From Spirochaetia bacterium UBA2205 (GTDB lineage: Bacteria > Spirochaetota > UBA4802 > UB4802), in the NCBI GenBank assembly GCA_002328585.1, contig DCUV01000056.1, positions 32,877-78,231 on the forward strand: a stretch of DNA of 45,355 nt. Direction: 5' to 3'. The notes beneath the pieces were generated by a model that was not told the DNA's origin, did no database searches, and worked only from the letters and a program-made list of their open reading frames with translations. Below are positions 8,042 through 17,233 of the stretch, piece by piece. Within the stretch, counting starts at the first letter, position 1; each line of letters begins with the position of its first letter. The position numbers and the translations under genes were made by a program.

Positions 8042-9781
8042 ATGATTGTACGATGCAGCGAATGTAATTCAGCCTATCAGGTTGATGATGAAAAGGTGCA
8101 AAATAAACGGTTTGCATTTACATGTCCCAAATGCAAGGCTCATGTTATTGTTGATAATCGTGCAGAGGGTTATGATGCAAGCTTTGATGATATGATGCTG
8201 GCTCAAGATACTGGCAAACCACATACAATAAATGAACCTGTTGATACACTCATTGACGAAAGGGGTAGTGCTAAAAGATTTTCTGAAGATACCATTGCTC
8301 AAACTGATGATGATTTGCTGGCTGATATAGAAAAATTTGAAGATTTTGATAAAACTTCAAAAATAAAAAAAGAGACAGATGCATTTGCTCCCATAGAAAG
8401 TGAAAGCATTGATTTGTCTGATTTTTCTGCTGAGGAATTAGCACGTGCTACTGATGATTTGAATATTTCACAGGAAGTGCTGGAGTCGGATATAGTGCTT
8501 GAAGGCGACATTAAATCAGATGAGATCTTTTCTAAAGAAAAAGACCTTGATGAAAGCATTACTATTGATCTTGACACCCTTGATATACCAATCGAAGAAT
8601 CTACTGTAATTGAACAGGCTGAAATGCCTTTGACTGAACCAGATATTCTTGAAAAAGGAGAGTTGCCCGAGGAAGAGATTGGATTTGATGATATACTTGT
8701 GTCAGAAGAGCCTGCTCGTAAACCAAAAACAACCATTTCTCCGATGGGAAAAGAAAAAGAAAAGCTTGATGATATTACTCTTGATCTGGATTCACTTGAT
8801 ATTCAGCTTGATGAACATGCGGAAACCTTGCCGGGTGAACAGATCATTGATGAAGATGAAAAATTAACGCTTGAAGATGCAGGCATCACTATAGATGAAT
8901 TAATTGAAGAACAAAAAAAGGAAACCATTGAAGAAGAAGAGGAACTAAAACTTTCACTTGATGAGATAGAACCAGGATTAACTGCCGATGATCTCCATAA
9001 AGAACTTACCGAATCCGAGCTTGAAACGATAATAGCCAGTGAGGAAAATTTTGATACGTATGCTATCAAAGATGAAATGGAATTGCCCGAGGTTGATCTT
9101 GATAAATACGAGATGGGAGCTGGTGAAGTTGAACAGCAAAAAGCTGAATATCACCATGCAGAAAATGAAGACTTTGATTCCGTACCTGCTGGTTTTGTAA
9201 ATTTAACTATTGATTACTCATTGTCGTATTCAAGGTCAAATGCAATTCTACGACTTCTTGTTGTTTATCTTTTATCATTACTTCCCCATATCCTTGTGTG
9301 TGCAGTGTATAGCATTGTTTCCATGGTATTGGGATTTTTTAATTGGGTTGTTATACTGTTTACCGGACAATTTATTGATGATTTTGCCGATATACAGCAA
9401 AACACATTGCGATATTGGTTATCTATTGTAGCCTGTGCTGCACAGATAACCGAAGACCGTCCGGTATATGCAGGACGTCCATTGGTTGAACATAGCCTGC
9501 AGCTTGATGTAGTGTACCCATCATCTCCGTCGAGGCTTCTGGCATTATTGCGCATTTCATTGATTGGCATTATCATAGCATTGTTGCCTCATCTGTTGCT
9601 GTATATTATTTTAACAATGGGAGTTTTGTTACTTGTTCCTATAGGATTAATGTCAATTGTGGCAATAAAGCACTGGCCAACACTATTGTTTGATTTCATG
9701 TATCGGTACATGCGGTATGCTGCGCGGATATGGGCATACGCAGCCGGTCTTGTTGATAAATATCCATCGTTTATTTTTTAA
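8042..9781 (+). CDS. MJ0042-type zinc-ribbon protein with acidic linker and DUF4389 membrane domain
   Basis: This 579-residue protein has three parts. Residues 1-40 form an MJ0042-type zinc ribbon (CSECNSAY then CPKCKAHV: four cysteines in two CxxC pairs). Residues about 45-385 are low-complexity and strongly acidic, with repeated phrases such as ITIDLDTLDIP, ITLDLDSLDIQ and ELTESELE. The C-terminal about 190 residues are a DUF4389-like membrane domain with hydrophobic spans and the signature FFNWVVILFTGQF, repeated in weaker form near RIWAYAAGLVDKYPSFIF. It starts 17 bp after the DUF4234 gene, with AGGAGC before the ATG. The zinc ribbon is probably cytoplasmic. A role as an envelope scaffold or sensor is inference. 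Confidence 0.75.
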   Translation: MIVRCSECNSAYQVDDEKVQNKRFAFTCPKCKAHVIVDNRAEGYDASFDDMMLAQDTGKPHTINEPVDTLIDERGSAKRFSEDTIAQTDDDLLADIEKFEDFDKTSKIKKETDAFAPIESESIDLSDFSAEELARATDDLNISQEVLESDIVLEGDIKSDEIFSKEKDLDESITIDLDTLDIPIEESTVIEQAEMPLTEPDILEKGELPEEEIGFDDILVSEEPARKPKTTISPMGKEKEKLDDITLDLDSLDIQLDEHAETLPGEQIIDEDEKLTLEDAGITIDELIEEQKKETIEEEEELKLSLDEIEPGLTADDLHKELTESELETIIASEENFDTYAIKDEMELPEVDLDKYEMGAGEVEQQKAEYHHAENEDFDSVPAGFVNLTIDYSLSYSRSNAILRLLVVYLLSLLPHILVCAVYSIVSMVLGFFNWVVILFTGQFIDDFADIQQNTLRYWLSIVACAAQITEDRPVYAGRPLVEHSLQLDVVYPSSPSRLLALLRISLIGIIIALLPHLLLYIILTMGVLLLVPIGLMSIVAIKHWPTLLFDFMYRYMRYAARIWAYAAGLVDKYPSFIF

Positions 9782-9844
9782 TAGACATAAAATATCCCAG
9801 TTATATACATTACCTCAATTAATTAAATACATACATAGTTGTTT

Positions 9845-11809
9845 ATGGACATTAATGAAATTATACATACTGTATTTACTGACGGCGTGCTTTTGAACTA
9901 TATTCCTGATTATGAGTACCGCGCAATTCAGGAACAGATGGCTGATGCAATAATCGCCGCATGGTACGATGAAAAGCATTGTATCATTGAGGCAGGTACA
10001 GGTACTGGTAAAACGTTAGGATATCTTTTACCTGCTGCTCTTTTTGCAATGTATGAAAACGTTAAAGTGGCGATAGTTACCGAAACAAAAGCTTTGCAGC
10101 AGCAATTAATGCTTAACGATTTACCCATCATTGCCAATACCATACGCGATATAACAGGTACTTCTCTTACCTATGCCCTGTGTTTAGGCAGCAACAATTA
10201 TCCCTGCTATCGCCGTTTGCAGAATGCAATCGATACGGGAAGTTTTGACAAAAGTAAGGAAAAAGAGATATACCGTGTACATGAAGTAGTAACAAAGCAA
10301 CCTGCGCTGACGCGGTTTGATATTATGGCAAGTGAATCCTTGTGGCATACTATCTGTCGAGAATCACAGCTATGCCCTATTCATACATGTAAATATAAAA
10401 ATAGATGTTCATATATTTTAGCTAAAAAAAACTGGCAGGAAGCAAACATCCTTGTTATGAATCATTATCTTTTTTTCTCCAATATTGCTGCTTCAAAGTC
10501 ATTGGTGCCGGATTTTAAGGTTGTGGTGTTTGATGAAGCGCATTCCATTGAACGGATTGCTTCTAATCAACTGGGATTTGCAATTAATACTGATGTGCTC
10601 AAAGAAACTTTGGAGCACATTGTCAGACGCAGAAAAGGGGGTGCATTAATTGAAAGGGTTTTAACGTATGATATGATTAGTGAAGCAATGGAAGTTTTTG
10701 ACAATGCACTGCGTCAGATTCAACTATCTAAAAAAATACTCAATGACATTATAAAAAATTTACAAACACTGCGATTGCGGAACCCCCTTGCGGAATGTCT
10801 TCCCTTGCTCAAAGCTCTTGAGGAGGTTTTACGGTTATTTGAAAAAGCTGAACCAGAAACAATGGATGAGGATTTACGATTAGAATATGAATATCATAAA
10901 ACAGCAATAATGGACACATGGCATGATCTGGGGATGGCTGTATTTATGGATGAAGAAAAGTATGTGTACTGGCTGGAAAAAGAAAAAAATTCACAGGTTA
11001 ATATTTTCATTTGTGGGCAGCCGCTGGATGTTGCCTCGATAATACATAAAGAGGTTGCTGATTATTATGACCATTGTTGTTTTGTTTCGGGAACGTTGAG
11101 CGTCAACAATTCATTTGACTATTTTAAACAAAGTATTGGATGTGATAATGCAAATACCTTAATTTTATCGTCGCCCTTTAATTTTACGACACAGTCAGTT
11201 CTGTTTATTGATACCAATGACATAGATCCAAACAGTGAAGAATTTATTGATGCTTCTGTGGCAAGGCTTACGTTTATTGTCAATATGGTAAAGGGGCGCT
11301 GCCTTGTGCTATTTACATCATATACCATGCTTACCAGGGTATATGAAAAAATGCATACTACAATTCCCTATGAAATTTTTTCGCAACATCGTGTCAATGC
11401 GTCTACGATATTACATGAGTATATCACATGCAGTAATGGGATTCTTTTTGGGACACATTCATTCTGGCAGGGGATTGATTTGCCGGGTGATCTGGTGCGT
11501 GCGGTTATCATCATGAAACTGCCATTTGAAACTCCTGATAGTCCTGTTGTGCAGGCAAAGATAGAGAAGATACAAAAAGAGGGAGGCAATCCCTTCATGA
11601 AGTATCAACTGCCGTATGCGGTGCTGTTATTAAAACAGGGGTTTGGCAGGCTTATACGCAAATCAACCGATAAAGGAGTTGTTGCTATTCTTGATTCGCG
11701 CATCGTAACGAAGGCGTATGGAAAGATATTTTTAGCTTCGCTTCCTGATGCAAAAAAGGTGTACACGCTGGAAGAATTAGAGAAAGCATATACTGCTATG
11801 GTTATGTAG
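9845..11809 (+). CDS. dinG: DinG/YoaA-family ATP-dependent helicase
   Basis: This 654-residue superfamily 2 helicase of the XPD/DinG group unwinds DNA 5' to 3'. Seen: Walker A GTGTGKT with Lys56, the DEAH box near residue 230 (VVFDEAHSIE), NHYLFF just before it, and C-terminal motifs GTHSFWQGIDLPGD and GFGRLIRKSTDKG. Four cysteines in the expected insertion (one in NNYPCYRR, then CRESQLCPIHTCKYKNRC) suggest the 4Fe-4S cluster of the family. Length matches YoaA (about 640). I chose the ATG at 9845 rather than the TTG two codons upstream. No strong ribosome site is visible. Likely role: DNA repair or replication-fork rescue. Confidence 0.88.
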   Translation: MDINEIIHTVFTDGVLLNYIPDYEYRAIQEQMADAIIAAWYDEKHCIIEAGTGTGKTLGYLLPAALFAMYENVKVAIVTETKALQQQLMLNDLPIIANTIRDITGTSLTYALCLGSNNYPCYRRLQNAIDTGSFDKSKEKEIYRVHEVVTKQPALTRFDIMASESLWHTICRESQLCPIHTCKYKNRCSYILAKKNWQEANILVMNHYLFFSNIAASKSLVPDFKVVVFDEAHSIERIASNQLGFAINTDVLKETLEHIVRRRKGGALIERVLTYDMISEAMEVFDNALRQIQLSKKILNDIIKNLQTLRLRNPLAECLPLLKALEEVLRLFEKAEPETMDEDLRLEYEYHKTAIMDTWHDLGMAVFMDEEKYVYWLEKEKNSQVNIFICGQPLDVASIIHKEVADYYDHCCFVSGTLSVNNSFDYFKQSIGCDNANTLILSSPFNFTTQSVLFIDTNDIDPNSEEFIDASVARLTFIVNMVKGRCLVLFTSYTMLTRVYEKMHTTIPYEIFSQHRVNASTILHEYITCSNGILFGTHSFWQGIDLPGDLVRAVIIMKLPFETPDSPVVQAKIEKIQKEGGNPFMKYQLPYAVLLLKQGFGRLIRKSTDKGVVAILDSRIVTKAYGKIFLASLPDAKKVYTLEELEKAYTAMVM

Positions 11810-11843
11810 TCTATTTATTATGTGGAGTTTGCCCATGGCAAGG

Positions 11844-12191
11844 CTATATATTTTTCAGAGCATCTTCATTGGTTGCATAAAGAGTAACAAAATCAGTAAT
11901 CCCCACAATATTCATAACCTTGTTAAAATGTGGTGATAATCCGGTAAATATTACCTTACCGCCAAAGTCACCAAAATCCTGTATGATATTTATTAAAATT
12001 GCAATCCCGGCAGAATTGATGTACTTTGTTTTGGTAAAATCAATAATACAATAGAATGGCGCCTGTTTTTCTTTCAATTGCCGGTATTCATTCATAATAT
12101 CAGCATCAGCCTCAGAGGTTATATCTCCTTCTAAAATCAATACGGGGATATTGCTTATTATTTTTGACGATACCCGATGAGTTTTTTCCAT
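11844..12191 (-). CDS. STAS-domain anti-sigma factor antagonist
   Basis: This 115-residue single-domain STAS protein belongs to the SpoIIAA/RsbV class of partner-switching regulators. The core reads IIDFTKTKYINSAGIAILIN. The Ser of NSAG sits where the phosphorylated serine (usually DSSG or DSAG) lies, so switching by a serine kinase is expected from family knowledge. AAAGGTG six bases upstream supports the ATG at 12191. No kinase or sigma factor gene lies next to it, so its partners are elsewhere. It is on the same strand as pcrA, 70 bp downstream of the pcrA stop, and may be read from it or from its own start. Confidence 0.85.
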   Translation of the reverse strand: MEKTHRVSSKIISNIPVLILEGDITSEADADIMNEYRQLKEKQAPFYCIIDFTKTKYINSAGIAILINIIQDFGDFGGKVIFTGLSPHFNKVMNIVGITDFVTLYATNEDALKNI

Positions 12192-12234
12192 AATCCACAC
12201 CTTTGGAAGTATTCTTTTGCTTATAATTCATGTA

Positions 12235-12258
12235 TTCTTGACCATAAATTGTCAAGAA
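12235..12258. repeat. Perfect 8-bp inverted repeat before the STAS gene
   Basis: TTCTTGAC (12235-12242) and GTCAAGAA (12251-12258) are separated by eight bases. The element lies between the pcrA stop and the STAS start. A T-run does not follow it in the downstream direction of either gene, so it is not a typical terminator. One arm contains a -35-like TTGACA on the minus strand, so an operator overlapping a promoter is possible. Confidence 0.5.
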
Positions 12259-12263
12259 AAAAA

Positions 12264-14471
12264 TCATGACAATGGTTCAAGGGGGGTATACTTTTCCAGA
12301 AATGTTTTGGTAAAACCATTGAGAAATTGTATGGTCAGTTTAACATTATCACCCTTTCCCTGTATAGCAGTAATTTTTCCTACACCAAATGAAGGGTGCT
12401 TAACCCTCTGGTTTACTGTATATTGAGAGTCGTTATTATGTAAAGCTGTGGTAGTGTAATTATCGTTATTGCGATAGTTGTTGTGGTTGTTTGTTTTTGG
12501 CATATCCCAATTATTGTATGATGAGCTATAATGGTGGAACTGGCATAATGCTGGTGGGAGCTCGCTTATAAAACGCGATGCTTCTTTAAACTGTGTTGTT
12601 CCCCAGCTTCTCCGCAATTCGGCGCTGGTTATAAACAAACGGTCTTTTGCACGTGTTATACCTACATAGCACAATCGTCGCTCTTCTTCTATCCCTTCAT
12701 CGCTGTCAATTGCATTGGCATGAGGGAACAACCCCTCTTCCATCCCTGTTAAAAAAACTACAGGGAATTCCAATCCCTTCGCGTTATGAACAGTCATAAG
12801 AGTAATGGCGTTGTTTCCCTCTGGAGCGGATGCATTGGTTTCGTCAGCAGGTGAAAGCAGTGAAATGTCCTGTAAAAATTCAAACAGTGTTGCTTCAGGA
12901 TGGAGGTGCTCATATTCAACAATGCTGTTAACAAATGCATCGATATTTTCAAGCCTTCCCCGTGCTTCAATTGAATTTTCACTTTCCAGCGTACTTTTAT
13001 ACTGCGTATCGTTAAGGATGCTTATGCATATTTCCGAAAGCCTGTAATGAGCCGGGATATCATTAACCCTGTCAATTAATTTCTGCATAAGTTCTTTAAA
13101 AGAATGTAGTGCGGGCGATAGTTTATATGAATAGTTCTGGTTGTTGGCAATGATGTTCCATTCAGAAGTAGTATGAACATAAGCAGCATCGCGCAACTTT
13201 TCAATTGTGGAAGCTCCAATGCCACGCGATGGTGTATTGATAATGCGAAGCAGTGATACCGTGTCATCAGTATTTGCAATAAACCGCATATATGCAAGGA
13301 TATCCTTAATTTCTTTTCGCTCGTAAAATTTAACACTGCCAACAACAATGTAGGGTAAATTCTCTCTTCTGCAGTGTTCCTCAAATATACGCGATTGTGC
13401 GTTGGTACGGTAAAATATTGCAAAATCCCTGTTGGAGTAATGTTCAGTATGCTTTAAACTGGCAATAGTGTTGATAACATACTCAGCTTCTCCGTATTCA
13501 TTATTAGCGGTGCATACGGTGATAGGTTCCCCATCACCGCGATGTGCGGTAAGCTTTTTGTCTTTGCGCCTGTAATTATTTTTAATAACGTATGAAGCTG
13601 CTTGCAAAATAGGGGCGGTTGAGCGATAGTTTCTGTGGAGGGTAATTACCGTTGCATCAGGATAGTCTTTCTCAAAGTTTAAGATATTGCGAATGTCAGC
13701 CCCGCGCCATGAGTAGATTGACTGGTCATCGTCACCCACCACACATATATTTTTTGTTTGTGATGCCAGGTATTTAGCAATGAGATACTGCGCAAAGTTG
13801 GTATCCTGATACTCATCAACCATAAAGTATCGCCAGCGCGATTGTAATGTTGTAAGCACCTGGCTGTTGCGCAGCAACTGCACTGTATAGATTAAAAGGT
13901 CACTGAAATCCAGAGCATTGGCATGTTTCAATTTTTGCTGATAGCTGGTAAATATCTCCTGAAAGTTGAATGAATGATATTTTGGCAATAGCAATGTTAT
14001 ATCGCCACCCTGTATGTAATGGCTGCTTTCCTTTATGCTTGAAATTTTTTCGGCAATCATCGCGGGTTTTACCGCTTTTGGGTCTATGTGCATATCACGT
14101 AATAAATCTTTAATCAGCGATTCCTGGTCACGACTGTCATATATGGTAAAATTGGGAGTAATGCCTATTGCATCTCCATGGCGCCGCAGTATATACACTG
14201 CTAATGAGTGGAAGGTCTTAATCATAACACTTTCGCCAATAGGACCTATCAGCCCTTTGATACGATTGCGCATCTCTTCAGCAGCTTTATTGGTGAAGGT
14301 TACTGCAACAATGGCATAGGGTGGTATGCCTTTAGCTTTTATTAAATGAGCTATCCGGTAAGTAATGACCCGTGTTTTGCCCGAACCAGCTCCTGCCAGG
14401 ATTAACAGCGGGCCATCACTATACGTAACGGCATTATATTGTTCTTCGTTAAGTTTTTGTAGTAAGTCCAT
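12264..14471 (-). CDS. pcrA: ATP-dependent DNA helicase PcrA/UvrD
   Basis: This 735-residue superfamily 1A helicase acts in nucleotide excision repair, replication and removal of stalled RNA polymerase. Seen: Walker A AGAGSGKT with Lys32, DEYQDTN, DDQSIYSWRGAD, TLHRNYRS, LMTVHNAKGLEFPVVF and the C-terminal VGITRAKDRLF. The last about 60 residues (VNQRVKHPSFGVGKITAI...) match the small Tudor-like domain that PcrA uses to bind RNA polymerase. An Asn-rich linker (NNHNNYRNNDNY) precedes it, which is unusual. Length is typical. The gene is monocistronic or leads into the STAS gene. It contains three ACTATCGC-type octamers (see findings). Confidence 0.95.
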   Translation of the reverse strand: MDLLQKLNEEQYNAVTYSDGPLLILAGAGSGKTRVITYRIAHLIKAKGIPPYAIVAVTFTNKAAEEMRNRIKGLIGPIGESVMIKTFHSLAVYILRRHGDAIGITPNFTIYDSRDQESLIKDLLRDMHIDPKAVKPAMIAEKISSIKESSHYIQGGDITLLLPKYHSFNFQEIFTSYQQKLKHANALDFSDLLIYTVQLLRNSQVLTTLQSRWRYFMVDEYQDTNFAQYLIAKYLASQTKNICVVGDDDQSIYSWRGADIRNILNFEKDYPDATVITLHRNYRSTAPILQAASYVIKNNYRRKDKKLTAHRGDGEPITVCTANNEYGEAEYVINTIASLKHTEHYSNRDFAIFYRTNAQSRIFEEHCRRENLPYIVVGSVKFYERKEIKDILAYMRFIANTDDTVSLLRIINTPSRGIGASTIEKLRDAAYVHTTSEWNIIANNQNYSYKLSPALHSFKELMQKLIDRVNDIPAHYRLSEICISILNDTQYKSTLESENSIEARGRLENIDAFVNSIVEYEHLHPEATLFEFLQDISLLSPADETNASAPEGNNAITLMTVHNAKGLEFPVVFLTGMEEGLFPHANAIDSDEGIEEERRLCYVGITRAKDRLFITSAELRRSWGTTQFKEASRFISELPPALCQFHHYSSSYNNWDMPKTNNHNNYRNNDNYTTTALHNNDSQYTVNQRVKHPSFGVGKITAIQGKGDNVKLTIQFLNGFTKTFLEKYTPLEPLS

Positions 14472-14670
14472 ATTGTGTAATCAAACGGATTGTAGTATGA
14501 CGATGACATAATTAATAATAATAAAAATACTGCAAGATAAAAAAGAAAAATTATAACCTGTGCAATAAAATTAATATTAATAATTGAAAAAAATAGTCTT
14601 GTATTATTTTATATTTTTTTATTACATAATCTATAATATATATATCCGTTTTAAAAGCAAAGGGGATGCG

Positions 14671-15198
14671 ATGAAGAAGGTATATGTCACAGTGTTGCTG
14701 ATGGTTAGCATAGCATTAGCTTCAGGAGCTATCGCCCGGAATAATAATGCAGCTGCCAGCCAGTGCAATGGCGCAGGCTTATATTGTTTAGAGTCAGGTA
14801 ATTATCAGAAAGCCTCTGAATATTTTATTGATGCAATACAATTAAATCCTGCCAATAAATTTTACTACAACAACTGTGCTGTTGCATGGATGAACATGGG
14901 AAGGTATGAGGATGCCATGGATATGCTGCAAATAGCGCTTGCTATTGATCCTCACTATGTAAAAGCCTTAACCAATATGGCTATTGTTTGTTTTCACCTT
15001 TTGAAGTTTTCACGTGCCTATTATTATTATTCACAGGCAAGGACAGCCGATAGTATCTATACAAAAGAACGATTCCAGATGGCAAAGGTAATTGCTGGTG
15101 TTAAAAGGGTTTATGCCAGACATCCCGATAACAATGATTTACAACAGATTCTGAATCAGCTTGAGATATTACAGCAACGTAAAAAAGATTTACCATAG
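14671..15198 (+). CDS. Exported TPR protein
   Basis: This 175-residue protein has a cleavable signal peptide (MKKVYVTVLLMVSIALASGA) and three TPR-like helical hairpins: GAGLYCLESGNYQKASEYF, NNCAVAWMNMGRYEDAMDML and TNMAIVCFHLLKFSRAYYYY. It is probably periplasmic and mediates protein contacts. A further in-frame start 29 codons upstream exists. The ATG at 14671 is preferred because AAAGGGGATGCG directly precedes it and a clean signal peptide follows. It is convergent with dtd, whose stop lies three bases away. The binding partner is unknown. Confidence 0.75.
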   Translation: MKKVYVTVLLMVSIALASGAIARNNNAAASQCNGAGLYCLESGNYQKASEYFIDAIQLNPANKFYYNNCAVAWMNMGRYEDAMDMLQIALAIDPHYVKALTNMAIVCFHLLKFSRAYYYYSQARTADSIYTKERFQMAKVIAGVKRVYARHPDNNDLQQILNQLEILQQRKKDLP

Positions 15199-15200
15199 AT

Positions 15201-15650
15201 TCAAAATAATTTTGAGCTATCTAAAAGTATGGTTACCGGACCATCGTTAACAAGCATAACCTTCATATGAGCTTTAAATTTGCCGGTTGCAACATGGGGA
15301 TATGCTGCTTTACACATTGCTACAAACGAATCAAAATATTCTGATGCTGTTTCAGGTTTCATGGCGCTGGAAAATGAAGGGCGGCGTCCTTTGCGGGCAT
15401 CACCGTAAAGTGTAAATTGGGGGATAAGTAAAAGCCCACCGTGAACATCAGATAATGACAGGTTCATAAAGGAGCTGGCATTATCAAAAATTCGGATGCC
15501 TATAATTTTTTGACAGATATATTCTAAATCTTTTGATGTGTCTGATGGTGAAAATCCTGCAAGTACTGCCAACCCATTATTGATGGATGCTATGCTATTA
15601 CCATCAACTTCCACAGAAGCCTGTAAAACACGCTGTATAACAGCACGCAT
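15201..15650 (-). CDS. dtd: D-aminoacyl-tRNA deacylase
   Basis: This 149-residue cytoplasmic enzyme hydrolyses D-amino acids (and glycine mischarged on tRNA-Ala) from tRNA. Seen: the N-terminal MRAVIQRVLQASVEVDG, the LLIPQFTLYGDARKGRRPSF motif and the NDGPVTILLD Gly-cisPro motif near the end. Length is exactly typical. The usual SQFTLY reads PQFTLY here, a conspicuous change next to the catalytic threonine, while the Thr itself is kept. It starts three bases after the trxA stop, so the two are probably one trxA-dtd operon. Confidence 0.93.
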   Translation of the reverse strand: MRAVIQRVLQASVEVDGNSIASINNGLAVLAGFSPSDTSKDLEYICQKIIGIRIFDNASSFMNLSLSDVHGGLLLIPQFTLYGDARKGRRPSFSSAMKPETASEYFDSFVAMCKAAYPHVATGKFKAHMKVMLVNDGPVTILLDSSKLF

Positions 15651-15653
15651 TGT

Positions 15654-15968
15654 TTATGAAAGTTTTTTCTTTAAAGTGTTTTCAGGCTGTACGCCAATCA
15701 TGCGCTCTATCTCTTTGCCATTATCAAAAAGTATAAGTGTTGGGATAGAAGATATACCATACCGCTGGGCTGTTTCAGGATTGTTATCGGTATTTACTTT
15801 TACAATCTTTGTTTTTGTTTCGGGATCCTGTGCTAATTTTTCCAGTATTGGCGTTTGCATGCGGCAGGGACCACACCATGGAGCCCAGAAATCAACCAGC
15901 ACTTTACCGGCACATTCTAACACCTCTGTGTTAAAATTAGCGTCATTTACTTCAAGAATAGTGCCCAT
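15654..15968 (-). CDS. trxA: Thioredoxin
   Basis: This 104-residue cytoplasmic thioredoxin reduces protein disulfides, using electrons from thioredoxin reductase. The active site WCGPC has Cys32 and Cys35. The cis-Pro motif is ISSIPTLILF, and the overall length is canonical. GGAGG precedes the ATG. It is the first gene of a two-gene unit with dtd and has a promoter-like region upstream containing a short palindrome. Confidence 0.97.
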   Translation of the reverse strand: MGTILEVNDANFNTEVLECAGKVLVDFWAPWCGPCRMQTPILEKLAQDPETKTKIVKVNTDNNPETAQRYGISSIPTLILFDNGKEIERMIGVQPENTLKKKLS

Positions 15969-15987
15969 AATTACCTCCGCTCTAAAA

Positions 15988-16020
15988 TAGTAAAATACTA
16001 TAATAGCATACCTTTTTCAA
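15988..16020 (-). promoter_or_regulatory. Candidate trxA promoter with overlapping palindrome
   Basis: On the minus strand TTGAAA (16020-16015) is followed after 17 bases by TATTTT (15997-15992). The inverted repeat TAGTA-AAA-TACTA (15988-16000) overlaps the -10, an arrangement typical of an operator. The upstream stretch 16021-16293 has no recognisable gene or RNA. Confidence 0.4.
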
Positions 16021-16293
16021 TAATTCCATAAGTTTATTTTTTTATTTATACAATTCTACTCAAAATACACGATGCAGTCAGGAAATGTCAATAGTAAAAC
16101 ATAATGTATGGATTGCCGGTATATACAAAACTATTCATTTTAAAGATGTATTAAATGGATTGGTTGTCCACCTGCATAAATTCCAGCCAGATAAGCATTT
16201 ATAGCATATTTTATTTGACAATAACTTTTTTTGATGGTCATTAATTTGATTATTATGATTAACGTTTGAAGTATAGGTGATAGGGGCTTGTTT

Positions 16294-17013
16294 ATGGAAA
16301 AGTTCATTAATTGTTTTAAGATAATCTGGCTTTTTTTCTGGGCATCATTCATGAGTGTTGTTCTGTTTGTTCCCATGACATTAGCGGCAGTATTTTCAGT
16401 GACAGGTAATTTAGCGTTTACCATATCAAAGATATGGGCATGGACAATGCTTATTGTGACAGGTGTAAAAGTTAGAGTTCATGGCCTGGAAAAGATACAA
16501 AAAGGAACTCAATATGTCATTATAAGCAATCATCAGTCACAGTATGATATACTGGCACTGGTTACTTCATTAAAAATTCAATTCAGATGGGTTATAAAAA
16601 AAGAATTGCTGTATATGCCATTGTTTGGCTGGGCACTTTATGCTTCTAAGAATGTATTTATTGACCGGGGTAATAGGGATAGGGCTATAGCAAGTATTAA
16701 CAAAGCTGTTAGCAGATTGCCACAGGATGTAAGCCTTATGGTATTTGCTGAGGGTACTCGTTCAAACGATGGCAGATTGCAAAAATTTAAAAAAGGCGGA
16801 TTTACCATAGCTATTGAACGTACAATGCCCATATTGCCGGTGGTGGTAAAAGGAAGCAGGCAGATATTGCCCAAGGGAAGTCTTGTTGTTCATTCTGGCA
16901 CGATAGATGTTGTGATATGTGATCCAATACCAACAGATGGTTATTCGCATGATACCATCAATGAGTTAATAGATGTAATCCATAGAGTGATTGCGCAGGA
17001 ACTATTACGATAG
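16294..17013 (+). CDS. plsC: 1-acyl-sn-glycerol-3-phosphate acyltransferase
   Basis: This 239-residue membrane-associated acyltransferase makes phosphatidic acid from lysophosphatidic acid in phospholipid synthesis. Seen: the HX4D catalytic motif NHQSQYD (His80, Asp85) and FAEGTRS near residue 150, the glycerol-phosphate binding motif. Two N-terminal hydrophobic spans lie within residues 10-57, and a PILPVV motif follows. AGGGG at 16282-16286 supports the ATG at 16294 rather than a TTG two codons upstream. It is monocistronic, followed by a 220-bp gap before asnA. Confidence 0.93.
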   Translation: MEKFINCFKIIWLFFWASFMSVVLFVPMTLAAVFSVTGNLAFTISKIWAWTMLIVTGVKVRVHGLEKIQKGTQYVIISNHQSQYDILALVTSLKIQFRWVIKKELLYMPLFGWALYASKNVFIDRGNRDRAIASINKAVSRLPQDVSLMVFAEGTRSNDGRLQKFKKGGFTIAIERTMPILPVVVKGSRQILPKGSLVVHSGTIDVVICDPIPTDGYSHDTINELIDVIHRVIAQELLR

Positions 17014-17233
17014 ATGGTAATAAATAAAAACTGTTGCTCACCATGAGCAGTGCCATCATTTACCCTTTGTTTTATCATCTATGGCTTTGATTGTGTACTT
17101 ACTTGTATTTCCCTAAAATTTAAAAATTTAATCTTGACAAAAATTTTAATACAATAGAGTCCAATGGTTCAATTGTTTAACTGCAATAAAAAATATGCTC
17201 AATACATTTTATTATACTTAAAAGGAGATGATA

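Noticed and set aside
16861..16920. Sigma-54 -24/-12 like TGGCACG near 16,896
   Set aside because: It lies inside plsC and has no GC doublet at the right spacing for the -12 element.
17031..17053. Hairpin TGCTCA-CCA-TGAGCA after plsC as a terminator
   Set aside because: The stem is only six perfect pairs and no T-run follows, so a rho-independent terminator is not supported.
17134..17155. Promoter of asnA from TTGACA at 17134 and TACAAT at 17150
   Set aside because: The spacer is only ten bases, far too short for a sigma-70 promoter.
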